A stretch of DNA of 64,000 bases from JAGAJR01 sp048463395 (GTDB lineage: Bacteria; Pseudomonadota; Alphaproteobacteria; RF32; CAG-239). This document shows, piece by piece, positions 1-7,264 of the stretch. Below the pieces are notes generated by a model, which was not told the DNA's origin, ran no database searches, and worked only from the letters and a program-made list of their open reading frames with translations. The stretch's first letter is position 1. Every line of letters starts with the position of its first letter. The translations under genes and the position numbers were made by a program. The stretch spans positions 1 through 64,000 of the forward strand of contig DBFWPL010000025.1 of NCBI GenBank assembly GCA_048463395.1. The letters are read 5' to 3'.

Positions 1-137
1 AAAAAGATGTCTTTATCCACGTTACCGCACTCCAAAAAGCCGGTATCAAACATATCTCCGACGGACAACCGCTCTCTTACTCCCTCTTCAATGATCGCGG
101 TAGAGTTGCCGCTACCGATATTAATATACTTAATTAA
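1..137 (+). CDS. Cold-shock domain protein, C-terminal part
   Basis: The frame starting at base 3 is open from the window edge to a TAA at 135-137 and encodes about 44 residues. It begins KDVFIHVTAL, which matches the RNP2 strand of CspA-type cold-shock domains, and ends with a short strand (GRVAATDINIL) typical of the last strands of the fold. Such proteins are small cytoplasmic RNA/DNA-binding proteins that melt RNA structure. The start and the RNP1 motif lie outside the window, so I cannot tell whether it has one domain or two. The family call rests on the short visible part but is characteristic. Confidence 0.8.
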   Translation, partial: KDVFIHVTALQKAGIKHISDGQPLSYSLFNDRGRVAATDINILN

Positions 138-158
138 AAACTAGCTTCAACAGTGAAG

Positions 159-190
159 AAGGCCCCTTGAAAAGAGGGGCTTAATTGTAT
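159..190 (+). terminator. Possible terminator of the cold-shock gene
   Basis: GCCCCT (162-167) and AGGGGC (175-180) form a GC-rich six-base stem with a seven-base loop, 24 bases after the stop codon. The trailing sequence is only moderately T-rich, so it may be a weak intrinsic terminator. Confidence 0.5.
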
Positions 191-294
191 TCCGAAACCC
201 CCGATAATCTGGGGAGCATTTGTCTAAGTTTTTTTGATGGTAAGTGGTGAATTTTGTATTTGGAAGATTATGTATATTACAACGGGGAAAAGAT

Positions 295-375
295 ATGGAA
301 TTTGAAACAAAACATAAAATTGTATTTTCATTGATATTGGTTTTATCGGTTTTTGCATTGATATTGTTTAATTAG
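295..375 (+). CDS. Predicted 26-residue single-pass membrane peptide
   Basis: An ATG at 295 follows a purine-rich stretch (ggggaaaag). It opens a 26-codon frame with a short charged start (MEFETKHK) and then one unbroken hydrophobic segment, the pattern of a single-span membrane microprotein. Its stop codon (373-375) lies inside the ribosome-binding site of the next small ORF, so the two may be translationally coupled. I recognise no family. Chance is a real alternative at this length; the tandem arrangement, two hydrophobic ORFs and the Shine-Dalgarno-like sequences are the reasons for listing it. Confidence 0.4.
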   Translation: MEFETKHKIVFSLILVLSVFALILFN

Positions 376-384
376 GAGATGGAT

Positions 385-453
385 ATGCGTTGGTGGCATT
401 GGTTGACAGCGGTTGTTTTAATTTTTGCGGTTGCTATTTCTCTATTCTTTTGA
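385..453 (+). CDS. Predicted 22-residue membrane peptide
   Basis: This 22-codon frame starts at ATG 385 (an in-frame ATG at 379 is an alternative) six bases after a good AGGAG at 374-378. It begins MRWWHW and continues as a single hydrophobic helix. It directly follows the 26-residue membrane ORF at 295-375, whose stop overlaps its Shine-Dalgarno. The function is unknown. The strong ribosome-binding site and the membrane-like composition support translation, but no homologue is recognised. Confidence 0.42.
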   Translation: MRWWHWLTAVVLIFAVAISLFF

Positions 454-481
454 GAAAGATAGATATTCTGCTAAATTATAC

Positions 482-510
482 TTGACAAGGGGTATAAAAG
501 GGCGTATGTA
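482..510 (+). promoter_or_regulatory. Promoter of tRNA-fMet
   Basis: TTGACA (482-487) is a perfect -35 box. After a 17-base spacer it is followed by TATGTA (505-510), an acceptable -10. The predicted start, near 517, lies about 20 bases before the mature tRNA. Confidence 0.7.
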
Positions 511-536
511 TGCATTGTCGTTAAGATGATACTTAT

Positions 537-613
<77 letters not shown>

Positions 614-616
614 ATA

Positions 617-655
617 AAAAAGCTTTATAATCAATAGATTATAAAGCTTTTTCTT
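617..655 (+). terminator. Island-supplied terminator after tRNA-fMet
   Basis: A perfect 16-bp inverted repeat (617-632 with 637-652, loop AATA) is followed by a T-rich tract. It lies inside the island boundary, so the element appears to supply a replacement terminator for the tRNA gene it interrupted. The probable original terminator is now at 8624-8656. Confidence 0.8.
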
Positions 656-683
656 TTGCCCACAATTTTGTTGTTTCATCTCA

Positions 684-702
684 GGGCTACATCGGGGCTA
701 CA
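684..702. repeat. Left 19-bp integrase arm-like repeat
   Basis: This 19-bp sequence, made of two GGGCTACA units separated by tcg, occurs again exactly at 8435-8453 next to the integrase start. One copy near each end of the island suggests arm-type binding sites for the integrase, but this is inferred from position. Confidence 0.6.
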
Positions 703-707
703 GATTG

Positions 708-2411
708 TTAAAAAAGAGCTCTATGAGAGAATTCCTTTACTTTATTTTTTATTTCCTCATATTCATTATCAAGTAAAAGGTATTTATCTGTTAGTTCTAA
801 TATTGTTGTGTTATTAGGTGTTGAATAGCCATCCATGGAAGTAGTAGCTACAATTATTTGACAATCATCTAATTTGTTATTCACAATTAAATCGAGAATT
901 TTATCATAACTTATTTTATCTGCATCTTGTTGACGAGGAGAATCGATTACTATAGGACATATACAAGAAGTGGAAAATTCATGTATTGTTTTAATAATTG
1001 CCATGAAATATGAAAGGATGACTTTGGGAAGAGTGCTTCCTGTTTCATTAATCCTGGATACTATTTTTTTATAAATATTTTCACTTATTTCTTCTAACAA
1101 GTTTAATCTAAACAAATTATTTTTCATTTGTTTTAGGTAAAATTCATTGATATTCTTTTTACGCTTAGAATCATTATAATCTTTTAATTTTTCAGACATT
1201 TCTTTGGCGATGTTTTTATGCTTGTTAATAACTTCGTTGAGCTCTTTGAGAGATTCTTTTAATGATTTGATTGTATATTTTTTACCTTCGGCCTCTAAAA
1301 GCTCGCTTAATTTCAGTTTTTCTTTTTTTATACTTAGTAGTTCTTTTATCTTATCAGCATGAATATTATTTTTTAAGTATTTTTCTTTAATCTTTATAAT
1401 TTCTTTTTCATTTGCAAGTATTTTGTTTTCTCCATCAATAATAAAATCTGTACAAGTATACATATTATCAATAATTGAAAAGGTAGTTATATAAGAATTA
1501 TCATAATGCCCTCCACATGTCGGACAAATGATTTCTTCAGACAATTCCGTAGAAGTAACTATGTCTTTGTCTAATTCTTTTACGGTTTTTTTGGCTAAGT
1601 CAATTTGTTGTCTTAGAGATAATATTTCATTATTTATTGTGCTAATTTTATTTCGGTATTCAAATTGTTCTTTTTCAAGTTTAGAAAATTCATTTAATAT
1701 TGTATCTATTTCTTCTTTATATTTATCTTGATCAAATTCTAGAGGCAAAAGATTTGTCATTGATACAATTCGCTGTAACGTACTATTAATGATATTAAAT
1801 TCATTTTCTTTTTCTTTTATAGCTAGATTTGCTTTTTCAAGCTTTGCTTTATATTCGTAATATTCTTTAGGAAGTATTCCTGTATGATATTCAATTATAT
1901 GTTTTTTGTAATCTTTATATTGTAGCAGTCCTGAAAAACTAGCTATTGTATTTTGCCAGCCAGAATCTTGGTCTATATAAAATGGGCTAAAGCAATAAGA
2001 AGGGGGAGCATAATTTGATTTTAAAGAGTTTCTTTCATTAAGTTCAAGTTTAAAGTCAAGTAAATTCGCAATGAATGGAGCTACTTTTGATGTTATTTCC
2101 CCTTTTTTAGTTTTAAGTAAAATATTTTTATTTTCATCAAAAAAGCTAATGTAATTATCTTTTCTTAATACAAAAAAGATTTTTTCGTCTACAGAAATTT
2201 TAAGTAATGAAGTAATATTTGCATTAATCCATTTTTCATGCATTTTTGCTGGATCGGCACCCATTGTCCAATAAAGAGACTTTAATAAAGATGATTTACC
2301 ATTCCTATTTTTTCCCAATATTACATTTAAGTGAGGGGAGAAGACTATTTTTCTTGCTTTTCTTTCTACATTCGATATTAGGTAAATCTCTTTGAATTTT
2401 AAGTTTTTCAT
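708..2411 (-). CDS. SMC-like ATPase of a Lamassu-like defence module (LmuB-like)
   Basis: This 567-residue protein has an N-terminal P-loop (GKNRNGKS, residues 33-40), long coiled-coil-rich arms, a central CPTCG pair of cysteines near residue 295 resembling a zinc hook, and a C-terminal Walker B region (CPIVIDSPRQQD, about 487-498). This is the plan of SMC/Rad50-like ATPases, and the C-terminal motif is characteristic of the DUF3732-type proteins in ABC three-component and Lamassu systems. In such systems the ATPase senses foreign DNA or DNA ends and releases an associated effector nuclease. It lies 47 bases downstream of a Cap4-type nuclease on the same strand and is probably co-transcribed with it. 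No LmuC gene is seen, and a few hundred bases separate the gene from the island end. Confidence 0.8.
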   Translation of the reverse strand: MKNLKFKEIYLISNVERKARKIVFSPHLNVILGKNRNGKSSLLKSLYWTMGADPAKMHEKWINANITSLLKISVDEKIFFVLRKDNYISFFDENKNILLKTKKGEITSKVAPFIANLLDFKLELNERNSLKSNYAPPSYCFSPFYIDQDSGWQNTIASFSGLLQYKDYKKHIIEYHTGILPKEYYEYKAKLEKANLAIKEKENEFNIINSTLQRIVSMTNLLPLEFDQDKYKEEIDTILNEFSKLEKEQFEYRNKISTINNEILSLRQQIDLAKKTVKELDKDIVTSTELSEEIICPTCGGHYDNSYITTFSIIDNMYTCTDFIIDGENKILANEKEIIKIKEKYLKNNIHADKIKELLSIKKEKLKLSELLEAEGKKYTIKSLKESLKELNEVINKHKNIAKEMSEKLKDYNDSKRKKNINEFYLKQMKNNLFRLNLLEEISENIYKKIVSRINETGSTLPKVILSYFMAIIKTIHEFSTSCICPIVIDSPRQQDADKISYDKILDLIVNNKLDDCQIIVATTSMDGYSTPNNTTILELTDKYLLLDNEYEEIKNKVKEFSHRALF

Positions 2412-2458
2412 GTTCTAAAATCCTTAGTTTCCGTATTAACAATCTCACATTACCAGGT

Positions 2459-3478
2459 TTAATTTGCATAGTATTCATATAGAACTCCTGCTTGTATCAA
2501 TTCTTTGGAAAATGATGGATACTTATTATGTATATTTTGAGAGATAATATTACTTATTTCAAACAAGGTTTTGTTGTTAAAATCTTTATTGTTAAGATTG
2601 TAAAGGATTTCGTCAACAATTGTATTAAATAGTAAATCATCTGGTGTCATTTTTCTCAAAGTGTAGTTATTAAACTCATTTCTCAATTTTCTATTTAACA
2701 TTGCATTGTCTTTAGGTAAATTAGTTTCGATATTTTCCCACTTAACTTTGTTTTCAATGTATGCTTCTGATTGTTTTAGCCAAAATTCGATGTCTTTTTT
2801 TGAAATTCCTTTTTCTTTTACTAATTCATTATAATCTTTGAAACCGTCTGTTCTATTGTTTGATTTCCGTCTCGCCATTTCTATAAGGGAAAGTGTAAGG
2901 GCTCTCAAATTACATTTTTCTTCTTTAAATATCTTACCTATAAAATTTGACATTTTACCTATTAATTGATTGTCGTACTCATCTATGGATAATTTAGATT
3001 TCTCAAAATAGATAATATCAAATTCGGGTTCAATATTAGGGGAAATTTTCTGTATAGACTTTCTGATAGCGTCTTTATCTGACTTTTTTAGTGTGTTAGC
3101 AGTAATTCTATCAAACATTCCTACCATAAATTTGCAGTATTGATTGGAGACAAAATTTAATGATTTTGTGTTGTTAGGAAAATTTAGCTTATTTTGATAC
3201 ATTTTATTTATAATATCGTCAGATATAATTTTAGAAAGCGTCCATTCTTGTCTAGTAGATGTCTTTACTTGATAAAATTCTATTTGTTTAGGAGTTGAGT
3301 TTGAATTTATTATTATAAAATCATCTTGGTATTCAAAAAGAAAAACAAAGTCTTCTTGTGTAAAAAATCTTTCCAAAAGTTTAAAAATTGCTAAATATAG
3401 CTGGTAGTCATATCTTTCTTTTGATAATGAACCGGATCTATCGCATTTAGTTGTTATTAAGGTTTGCTCAAATTCCAT
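2459..3478 (-). CDS. Cap4/DUF4297-type nuclease, effector of the Lamassu-like pair (LmuA-like)
   Basis: The protein has 339 residues. Its N-terminus (DRSGSLSKERYDYQ, then FEYQDDFIII and IEFYQVKTS) matches the DUF4297/Cap4 double-strand endonuclease domain, a PD-(D/E)xK fold. Likely catalytic residues are D52 or D53, E67, Q70 and K72. The rest is helical and unrecognised, presumably the part that binds the ATPase. Cap4 domains act as effectors in CBASS and as LmuA in Lamassu; the SMC-like ATPase next door favours Lamassu, and no cyclase gene is present. The ATG has an AAAGG site seven bases upstream and a promoter at 3507-3534. It is the first gene of the leftward pair. Confidence 0.78.
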   Translation of the reverse strand: MEFEQTLITTKCDRSGSLSKERYDYQLYLAIFKLLERFFTQEDFVFLFEYQDDFIIINSNSTPKQIEFYQVKTSTRQEWTLSKIISDDIINKMYQNKLNFPNNTKSLNFVSNQYCKFMVGMFDRITANTLKKSDKDAIRKSIQKISPNIEPEFDIIYFEKSKLSIDEYDNQLIGKMSNFIGKIFKEEKCNLRALTLSLIEMARRKSNNRTDGFKDYNELVKEKGISKKDIEFWLKQSEAYIENKVKWENIETNLPKDNAMLNRKLRNEFNNYTLRKMTPDDLLFNTIVDEILYNLNNKDFNNKTLFEISNIISQNIHNKYPSFSKELIQAGVLYEYYAN

Positions 3479-3506
3479 ACTTAAACCTTTACGTTAGTAT
3501 ATTTTG

Positions 3507-3534
3507 ATTATAGAGTAAAAAATAAAATCTTCAA
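3507..3534 (-). promoter_or_regulatory. Promoter of the Lamassu-like operon
   Basis: On the minus strand TTGAAG (3534-3529) is followed after 16 bases by a perfect TATAAT (3512-3507), placing the transcript start about 20 bases before the nuclease ATG at 3478. Confidence 0.65.
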
Positions 3535-3595
3535 TCATAAAGTACTTATATATCTAGATATGAGAAACTGTATTTATATATAACAACTTTTCCAC

Positions 3596-3624
3596 TTGCT
3601 TTTTCTATTTTAATTCCCTAGAAT
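3596..3624 (+). promoter_or_regulatory. Promoter driving the structured leader
   Basis: TTGCTT (3596-3601), a 17-base spacer and TAGAAT (3619-3624) form a plausible sigma-70 promoter. The predicted start, near 3631, coincides with the first stem of the folded leader. Confidence 0.55.
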
Positions 3625-3630
3625 TTGAAG

Positions 3631-3914
3631 CGAATGCAAGTTCTTGTATTCTGAGTACCTTATTTAGGTGCAAGAGGGCTGTCGTAAGCTCATCTTAGTG
3701 CGGTAAAGGATACTGCCGTTAAAAGTTAAAGGGTTACCTTAAAGGGTAAGTCCTTTATCTGTCTCCCCTTGACCTTAGGTCGGGGAGCCTGTGGTGTATG
3801 TCCAGAGGTTTTTCCTTAAAGACCATGGGAATCACTCACTAAGATGATTTACGAACTCTCCGGCCACCTTAAAAGGTGGTCGTTGTCTTATGTAACTGTT
3901 ACGGAGAGTTGTAT
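3631..3914 (+). ncRNA. Highly structured 5' leader RNA with sequestered ribosome-binding site
   Basis: This 284-base stretch has no convincing ORF but is dense in nested inverted repeats. ACCT/AGGT closes 3656-3668. TAAAGG/CCTTTA (3727-3732 with 3752-3757) encloses TTACC/GGTAA. CTCCCC/GGGGAG (3763-3768 with 3782-3787) encloses GACC/GGTC. GGCCACC pairs with GGTGGTC (3862-3868 with 3875-3881), and AACTCTCCG (3854-3862) is exactly complementary to CGGAGAGTT (3902-3910). The last pairing covers the Shine-Dalgarno of the ORF starting at 3915, so translation should depend on opening this stem. It could be a riboswitch-like or trans-RNA-controlled leader, or a stable non-coding RNA of the island. 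It matches no RNA family I can name. Confidence 0.6.
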
Positions 3915-4511
3915 ATGTGGAAAAAACGTATCAAAACAGCAGTTTCGCTCGTTGTATCCTTATGGGCACTTGCAACTGTTGTCGGCTTTTTTGCCAGTCT
4001 GTTTGCTTTTAGCCTACCAACCTGTGATTCCAGTAGTATTGTCAAAAGTGATTTGCTTAGCATTCTCAATGAAATACCTTTGTTAAAGGCCAATGATACT
4101 AAGGCACTTTATGTGAATAATGTGTCAGAGGTGTCTTATGACGAGGGAAAACAAATCAGACAATGTAAAGCGGAAACCAAACTTAGCAATACCAATGTTA
4201 TGCCGGTTGTCTACACAATCAGTGAACATGCCGGAGAATATTTTATTGAAGCTGAACTTGTCGGAATTGATGACTTAATTAACCAAGCTATAGATAATGC
4301 TATAGACGAAGCTTTTAATACTGAGTTGGAAGTCTGTGGGAATGATTTGGTTTATGTTATTCATCAGGAGGCACTTTTGTTAATCAAATCAGGCTTGCAA
4401 GGTGAAGATTTGAAAAATCAAATTATTCTTATGGCTCAAGGAATCGGTGAACGGAATGATTGTGATGTTACACCGGTATTAGATGATATTTTCGGACAAT
4501 TAGGTTTATAA
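3915..4511 (+). CDS. Predicted exported or membrane-anchored protein of unknown function
   Basis: I place the start at ATG 3915, six bases after CGGAGAG, rather than at upstream in-frame codons that lie within the folded leader. The 198-residue product starts MWKKRIK followed by a hydrophobic stretch of about 25 residues ending near FSLPTCDSS, which is either a signal peptide or a membrane anchor. The rest is soluble with three further cysteines and a helical, acidic C-terminal half (DDLINQAIDNAIDEAF). No family is recognised. It lies 15 bases before a lipoprotein gene, and the two probably form an operon. An envelope role, such as exclusion or host-surface change by the island, is a guess. 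Confidence 0.65.
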   Translation: MWKKRIKTAVSLVVSLWALATVVGFFASLFAFSLPTCDSSSIVKSDLLSILNEIPLLKANDTKALYVNNVSEVSYDEGKQIRQCKAETKLSNTNVMPVVYTISEHAGEYFIEAELVGIDDLINQAIDNAIDEAFNTELEVCGNDLVYVIHQEALLLIKSGLQGEDLKNQIILMAQGIGERNDCDVTPVLDDIFGQLGL

Positions 4512-4526
4512 TCAGGAGTGTGAACT

Positions 4527-5444
4527 ATGAAAAAATTTATTTTATGTGTTGGTGCAATGGGACTGTTAACCGCCTGCGAATCCATTTCATCAAGTGTTAA
4601 GGCGACAATGGATTACATTAAGGGACCGGTTATTGTAGAAGCTGAGCCCAAATATCTCAACAAAGAAATCAATGGAATAGGCGGCGGGAAATGCCTAAAA
4701 GCTTTTTACAATACAAACAGTACTCTATTTCCTGACGGTTACAATGTTGTAGACTGTAATCAAAAATTAGGGGCTAACCATATTGTTGAAAAAATTGACC
4801 ATATTTCTTGTAAGGTTGACTGTGGAAATAACAGTTTAGGATCTATTGATCTTGCTAAGCTGGAAAACTGTAACAAAATCACTGAGCAATGTAAGAATAG
4901 CAAAAATAGTGCTTATTATCTACAAACACAATCAGGACTTAAAATAATCATTACCGAGGCTCAATTGAAAAACGGTCAATTTCCAACTGGTTTTTCTGAC
5001 AAACAAGGCCTGTCCAAACAAAAGCAGAAGATAGCGGCTCAAAACAAAGCTGCCCAAGAAAGGAAAGCTGCAGCAGAGGCTGAAACACAAAGAATTATGG
5101 AACAAAATTCTAAGATATTAGAAAAAGTTATGGCAGATAAGGATAAGCTCATCAATAATGTCTGCATGAAAACTTCCAAAAATTCATATGAGGAGCGGAA
5201 ATGTAAAGAGCAATTGGCATATCAGGTCAAGAGGGAAAAGTCAGGTCAGTTAGTAAGTTGTAAAACACCGGCTTCAGATGAATGTTATGTTACAATGTAT
5301 ACATTACTACAGACTTTTACTCTTGGCATGAAAAAGCCTCAAACAGAAGATACTTTAGCAACTTTAATGGGCTCTTTCCTTATGTTAGGGAGTGAATGCA
5401 ACTGTTCTATCACTAAATTATTTGAGGATATGTCTTCCAAATAA
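4527..5444 (+). CDS. Predicted lipoprotein with coiled-coil segment, unknown function
   Basis: The 305-residue protein begins with a short basic stretch, a hydrophobic core and the lipobox LLTAC, with lipidation predicted at C16, so it should be anchored in the cell envelope. A cysteine-containing region (about 45-130) is followed by an alanine/glutamine/lysine-rich helical segment (about 165-215) likely to form a coiled coil, then a C-terminal domain with several further cysteines that may form disulfides. AGGAGTG lies just upstream of the ATG. It is the second gene after the structured leader and is followed by a terminator at 5452. I recognise no family. Confidence 0.7.
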   Translation: MKKFILCVGAMGLLTACESISSSVKATMDYIKGPVIVEAEPKYLNKEINGIGGGKCLKAFYNTNSTLFPDGYNVVDCNQKLGANHIVEKIDHISCKVDCGNNSLGSIDLAKLENCNKITEQCKNSKNSAYYLQTQSGLKIIITEAQLKNGQFPTGFSDKQGLSKQKQKIAAQNKAAQERKAAAEAETQRIMEQNSKILEKVMADKDKLINNVCMKTSKNSYEERKCKEQLAYQVKREKSGQLVSCKTPASDECYVTMYTLLQTFTLGMKKPQTEDTLATLMGSFLMLGSECNCSITKLFEDMSSK

Positions 5445-5451
5445 ATATATA

Positions 5452-5483
5452 GAGGGGCGATTTTTAAGTCGCCTCCTCTTTTT
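5452..5483. terminator. Bidirectional terminator between convergent island genes
   Basis: GAGGGGCGA (5452-5460) pairs with TCGCCTCCTC (5469-5478) with one bulge, followed by five T residues on the plus strand. It ends the lipoprotein transcript and lies two bases beyond the stop of the convergent gene at 5485. Confidence 0.8.
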
Positions 5484-5484
5484 G

Positions 5485-5934
5485 TTATTCTGAGTTTCCA
5501 TTCTCCTTTGTATAGTTGTATATAGCATTGGCAAATAACGGCGTACTGTAAATATTCCATTTATTATCTGGTGCAAACTGTTTTATCCAGGCTCGCAAGT
5601 CAGAGTGTTTTTCTAAAGTGCAAAGCAAACTGTCTCCACCACTGAATGTATTTTCCATAAGTGCTGTTTTTATAGTTTGTAATATTTCTTGCTTAGAACG
5701 TTCACGATCCAAAACGAGACAATACAGCTCTATAGTTTTATCTATTTTATAAATAATACACAGCTCTTTTTTATTAGTATATTCATCAAAAAAGGTGTTA
5801 CAAATTTGTTTGGCTAAACATATTCTTACCTTATTCTCATTTTGGTATTTTAATCCTGTGCAAGATAGTGATATCTTAATAGATACAAAACCATCAACGC
5901 ACTTAGTGTTGGTATAATCTATCTTATTTTCCAT
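5485..5934 (-). CDS. Island protein of unknown function
   Basis: The 149-residue frame is best started at ATG 5934 (MENKIDYTN), seven bases after GTGAG; an upstream GTG at 5946 is in frame but coincides with that ribosome-binding site. It overlaps the end of the HUH-protein gene by 11 bases, so it is translationally coupled to it and last in the leftward replication/excision operon. The sequence has no signal peptide or membrane segment and mixes beta-strand-like and helical stretches. I recognise no domain; by position it may assist replication or copy control. Confidence 0.6.
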   Translation of the reverse strand: MENKIDYTNTKCVDGFVSIKISLSCTGLKYQNENKVRICLAKQICNTFFDEYTNKKELCIIYKIDKTIELYCLVLDRERSKQEILQTIKTALMENTFSGGDSLLCTLEKHSDLRAWIKQFAPDNKWNIYSTPLFANAIYNYTKENGNSE

Positions 5935-6577
5935 GATATGTCTCACTGTAAAATATTTTAACTGATTTTTTTAGTGAATTAGTCATATAGACTAGTGATT
6001 TGTTTCCCTGATTATTTTTCAGACAATATGATATCCAACCAAGAGGGTTATATAGACACTTTGGTTCCCAACATACTCTGTTCATTGGTGAGGTTTTATA
6101 ATCACATCCAAAAACTGTTTTCTTAAAAATGTCTCTGATAGTATTTTCAGACGCAAATCTAACATCTATTACACCGTGAAAATGCTCATAGTCATTTCTA
6201 GAAGTTTCAATCACAAACATATAATCTGGAACAAACCCTAAATTGTTTTTGAGATTAGAATTAAAGTGCCTACGAGCATAATCAGCCCAATGAGCAGATG
6301 TTTTCATAGCTCTTCTGAAATGATGAGAGGGAATCAATGTAAAGGCTTTAAATCCGTCATTATGTTCTAGATAACTGCCTAAGAGCATCAGTTTATCTTT
6401 AATACTTAGAATATCCCAATCCGGATATCTCAGATAAGAAGTTATGATATTATTATTATCTAAAACTAAAAGACAATTAGATTTGACAGATACATTAAAC
6501 CTTTGCACCGCTTTGGTTTGAAACTGATTAAAGGATGGGATATTTTTATCCTTTTTTCCATTAACAATATCATTCAT
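5924..6577 (-). CDS. HUH-endonuclease / rolling-circle replication initiator-like protein
   Basis: The 217-residue protein contains EHFHGVIDV, with H132-F-H134 matching the His-hydrophobic-His metal-binding motif, and SYCLKN, with Y184 and K187 matching the YxxK motif that carries the nicking tyrosine in small Rep proteins. Spacing and order (HUH about 50 residues before the tyrosine) fit single-tyrosine initiators of small plasmids and phages. Such enzymes nick one DNA strand at an origin and stay linked through the tyrosine. The start has a strong GGAGG. It overlaps the HTH gene upstream and the unknown gene downstream. An origin is expected nearby; the inverted repeat at 6975-7033 is a candidate. 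A relaxase or transposase role is less likely given the size. Confidence 0.65.
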   Translation of the reverse strand: MNDIVNGKKDKNIPSFNQFQTKAVQRFNVSVKSNCLLVLDNNNIITSYLRYPDWDILSIKDKLMLLGSYLEHNDGFKAFTLIPSHHFRRAMKTSAHWADYARRHFNSNLKNNLGFVPDYMFVIETSRNDYEHFHGVIDVRFASENTIRDIFKKTVFGCDYKTSPMNRVCWEPKCLYNPLGWISYCLKNNQGNKSLVYMTNSLKKSVKIFYSETYHGK

Positions 6578-6767
6578 GGTTTTCCTCCGACTTCACTTCT
6601 CTAGAGGCCAACCAATTGTCTAAATCAGTTATTTTATACAATATTTTCCCGCCACATTTTGTATAAGGAATATTGTAGGTTTTGTTTGTACGCCAGACGG
6701 CTAATGTAGATGTTTTTACATGGAGGTATCTACTTGCCTCCTTGGACGTCATGAATATATCATTCAT
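6570..6767 (-). CDS. Excisionase/AlpA-like helix-turn-helix protein
   Basis: This 65-residue protein begins MNDIFMTSKEASRYLHVKT, followed by a second helix and GKILYKITDLDNWL, the layout of MerR-like HTH_17 proteins used as excisionases or AlpA-type regulators. It should bind DNA near the island ends, favouring excision, or regulate the downstream initiator-like gene, whose start overlaps its stop. AAGGAT lies at good distance from the ATG at 6767. A palindrome at 6828-6848, upstream of the gene, is a candidate binding site. Confidence 0.82.
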   Translation of the reverse strand: MNDIFMTSKEASRYLHVKTSTLAVWRTNKTYNIPYTKCGGKILYKITDLDNWLASREVKSEENHE

Positions 6768-6827
6768 GTGTTTTATCCTTTTTAATCTACGAGTAGGATT
6801 ATCTCAAAACAGGTGCAAATCACAAAA

Positions 6828-6848
6828 TACCATAACGTTAGTATGGTA
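6828..6848. promoter_or_regulatory. 21-bp palindrome upstream of the HTH gene
   Basis: TACCATA (6828-6834) and TATGGTA (6842-6848) are perfect inverted arms around seven bases. The site lies 60-80 bases upstream of the excisionase-like gene and could be its operator or an iteron-like site. Confidence 0.45.
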
Positions 6849-6974
6849 GTGTAACTCAGTAATGTTTTGGATATTTATCAAGATTAGGAGGCAAGAGCTT
6901 CAAGAATCACTCATTGCATTTAATAAGTAGCATATTATGAAAACAAATACAAATATTTTTTATAAATTTGTAAT

Positions 6975-7033
6975 AGACAATAAAGCTCATTAAGTAGCTC
7001 TACAAAAAGCAAACTTAATGAGCTTTATTGTCT
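6975..7033. repeat. 20-bp perfect inverted repeat, candidate origin or terminator
   Basis: Bases 6975-6994 are the exact reverse complement of 7014-7033 around a 19-base loop, in an AT-rich setting. It lies between the integrase stop and the HTH gene. With no T-run following, it is not an ordinary terminator, and a hairpin of this kind near an HUH protein could be the replication nick region. The surrounding segments (6849-6974 and 7034-7264) show no convincing gene. Confidence 0.55.
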
Positions 7034-7264
7034 TAATTAAAATGAAAGCGAAGATAAAAAGTCCAAAGCTATTTTTGTGTTAACATTGAAAAATTGCTTG
7101 GCGGGGTGTTCATTGGGTGGCAAGTAGGTTTTCTATGTTGCAGTTCAAAAATGCGTTGGAGGATTGTAAACGGAGCAATGAGCCAACAATTTTTTGATGT
7201 TCTATCTTTCTTACTATGAAATTTGGTGTTTTATTTTAGCTTTTACCCTGAATTTTGCCGCTGC

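Noticed and set aside
2459..3478. CBASS effector (Cap4 with a cyclase)
   Set aside because: No cyclic-oligonucleotide cyclase gene is nearby, and the neighbour is an SMC-like ATPase.
6975..7033. Ordinary intrinsic terminator of the integrase gene
   Set aside because: The stem is AT-rich, more than 230 bases beyond the stop, has a 19-base loop and no T-run.
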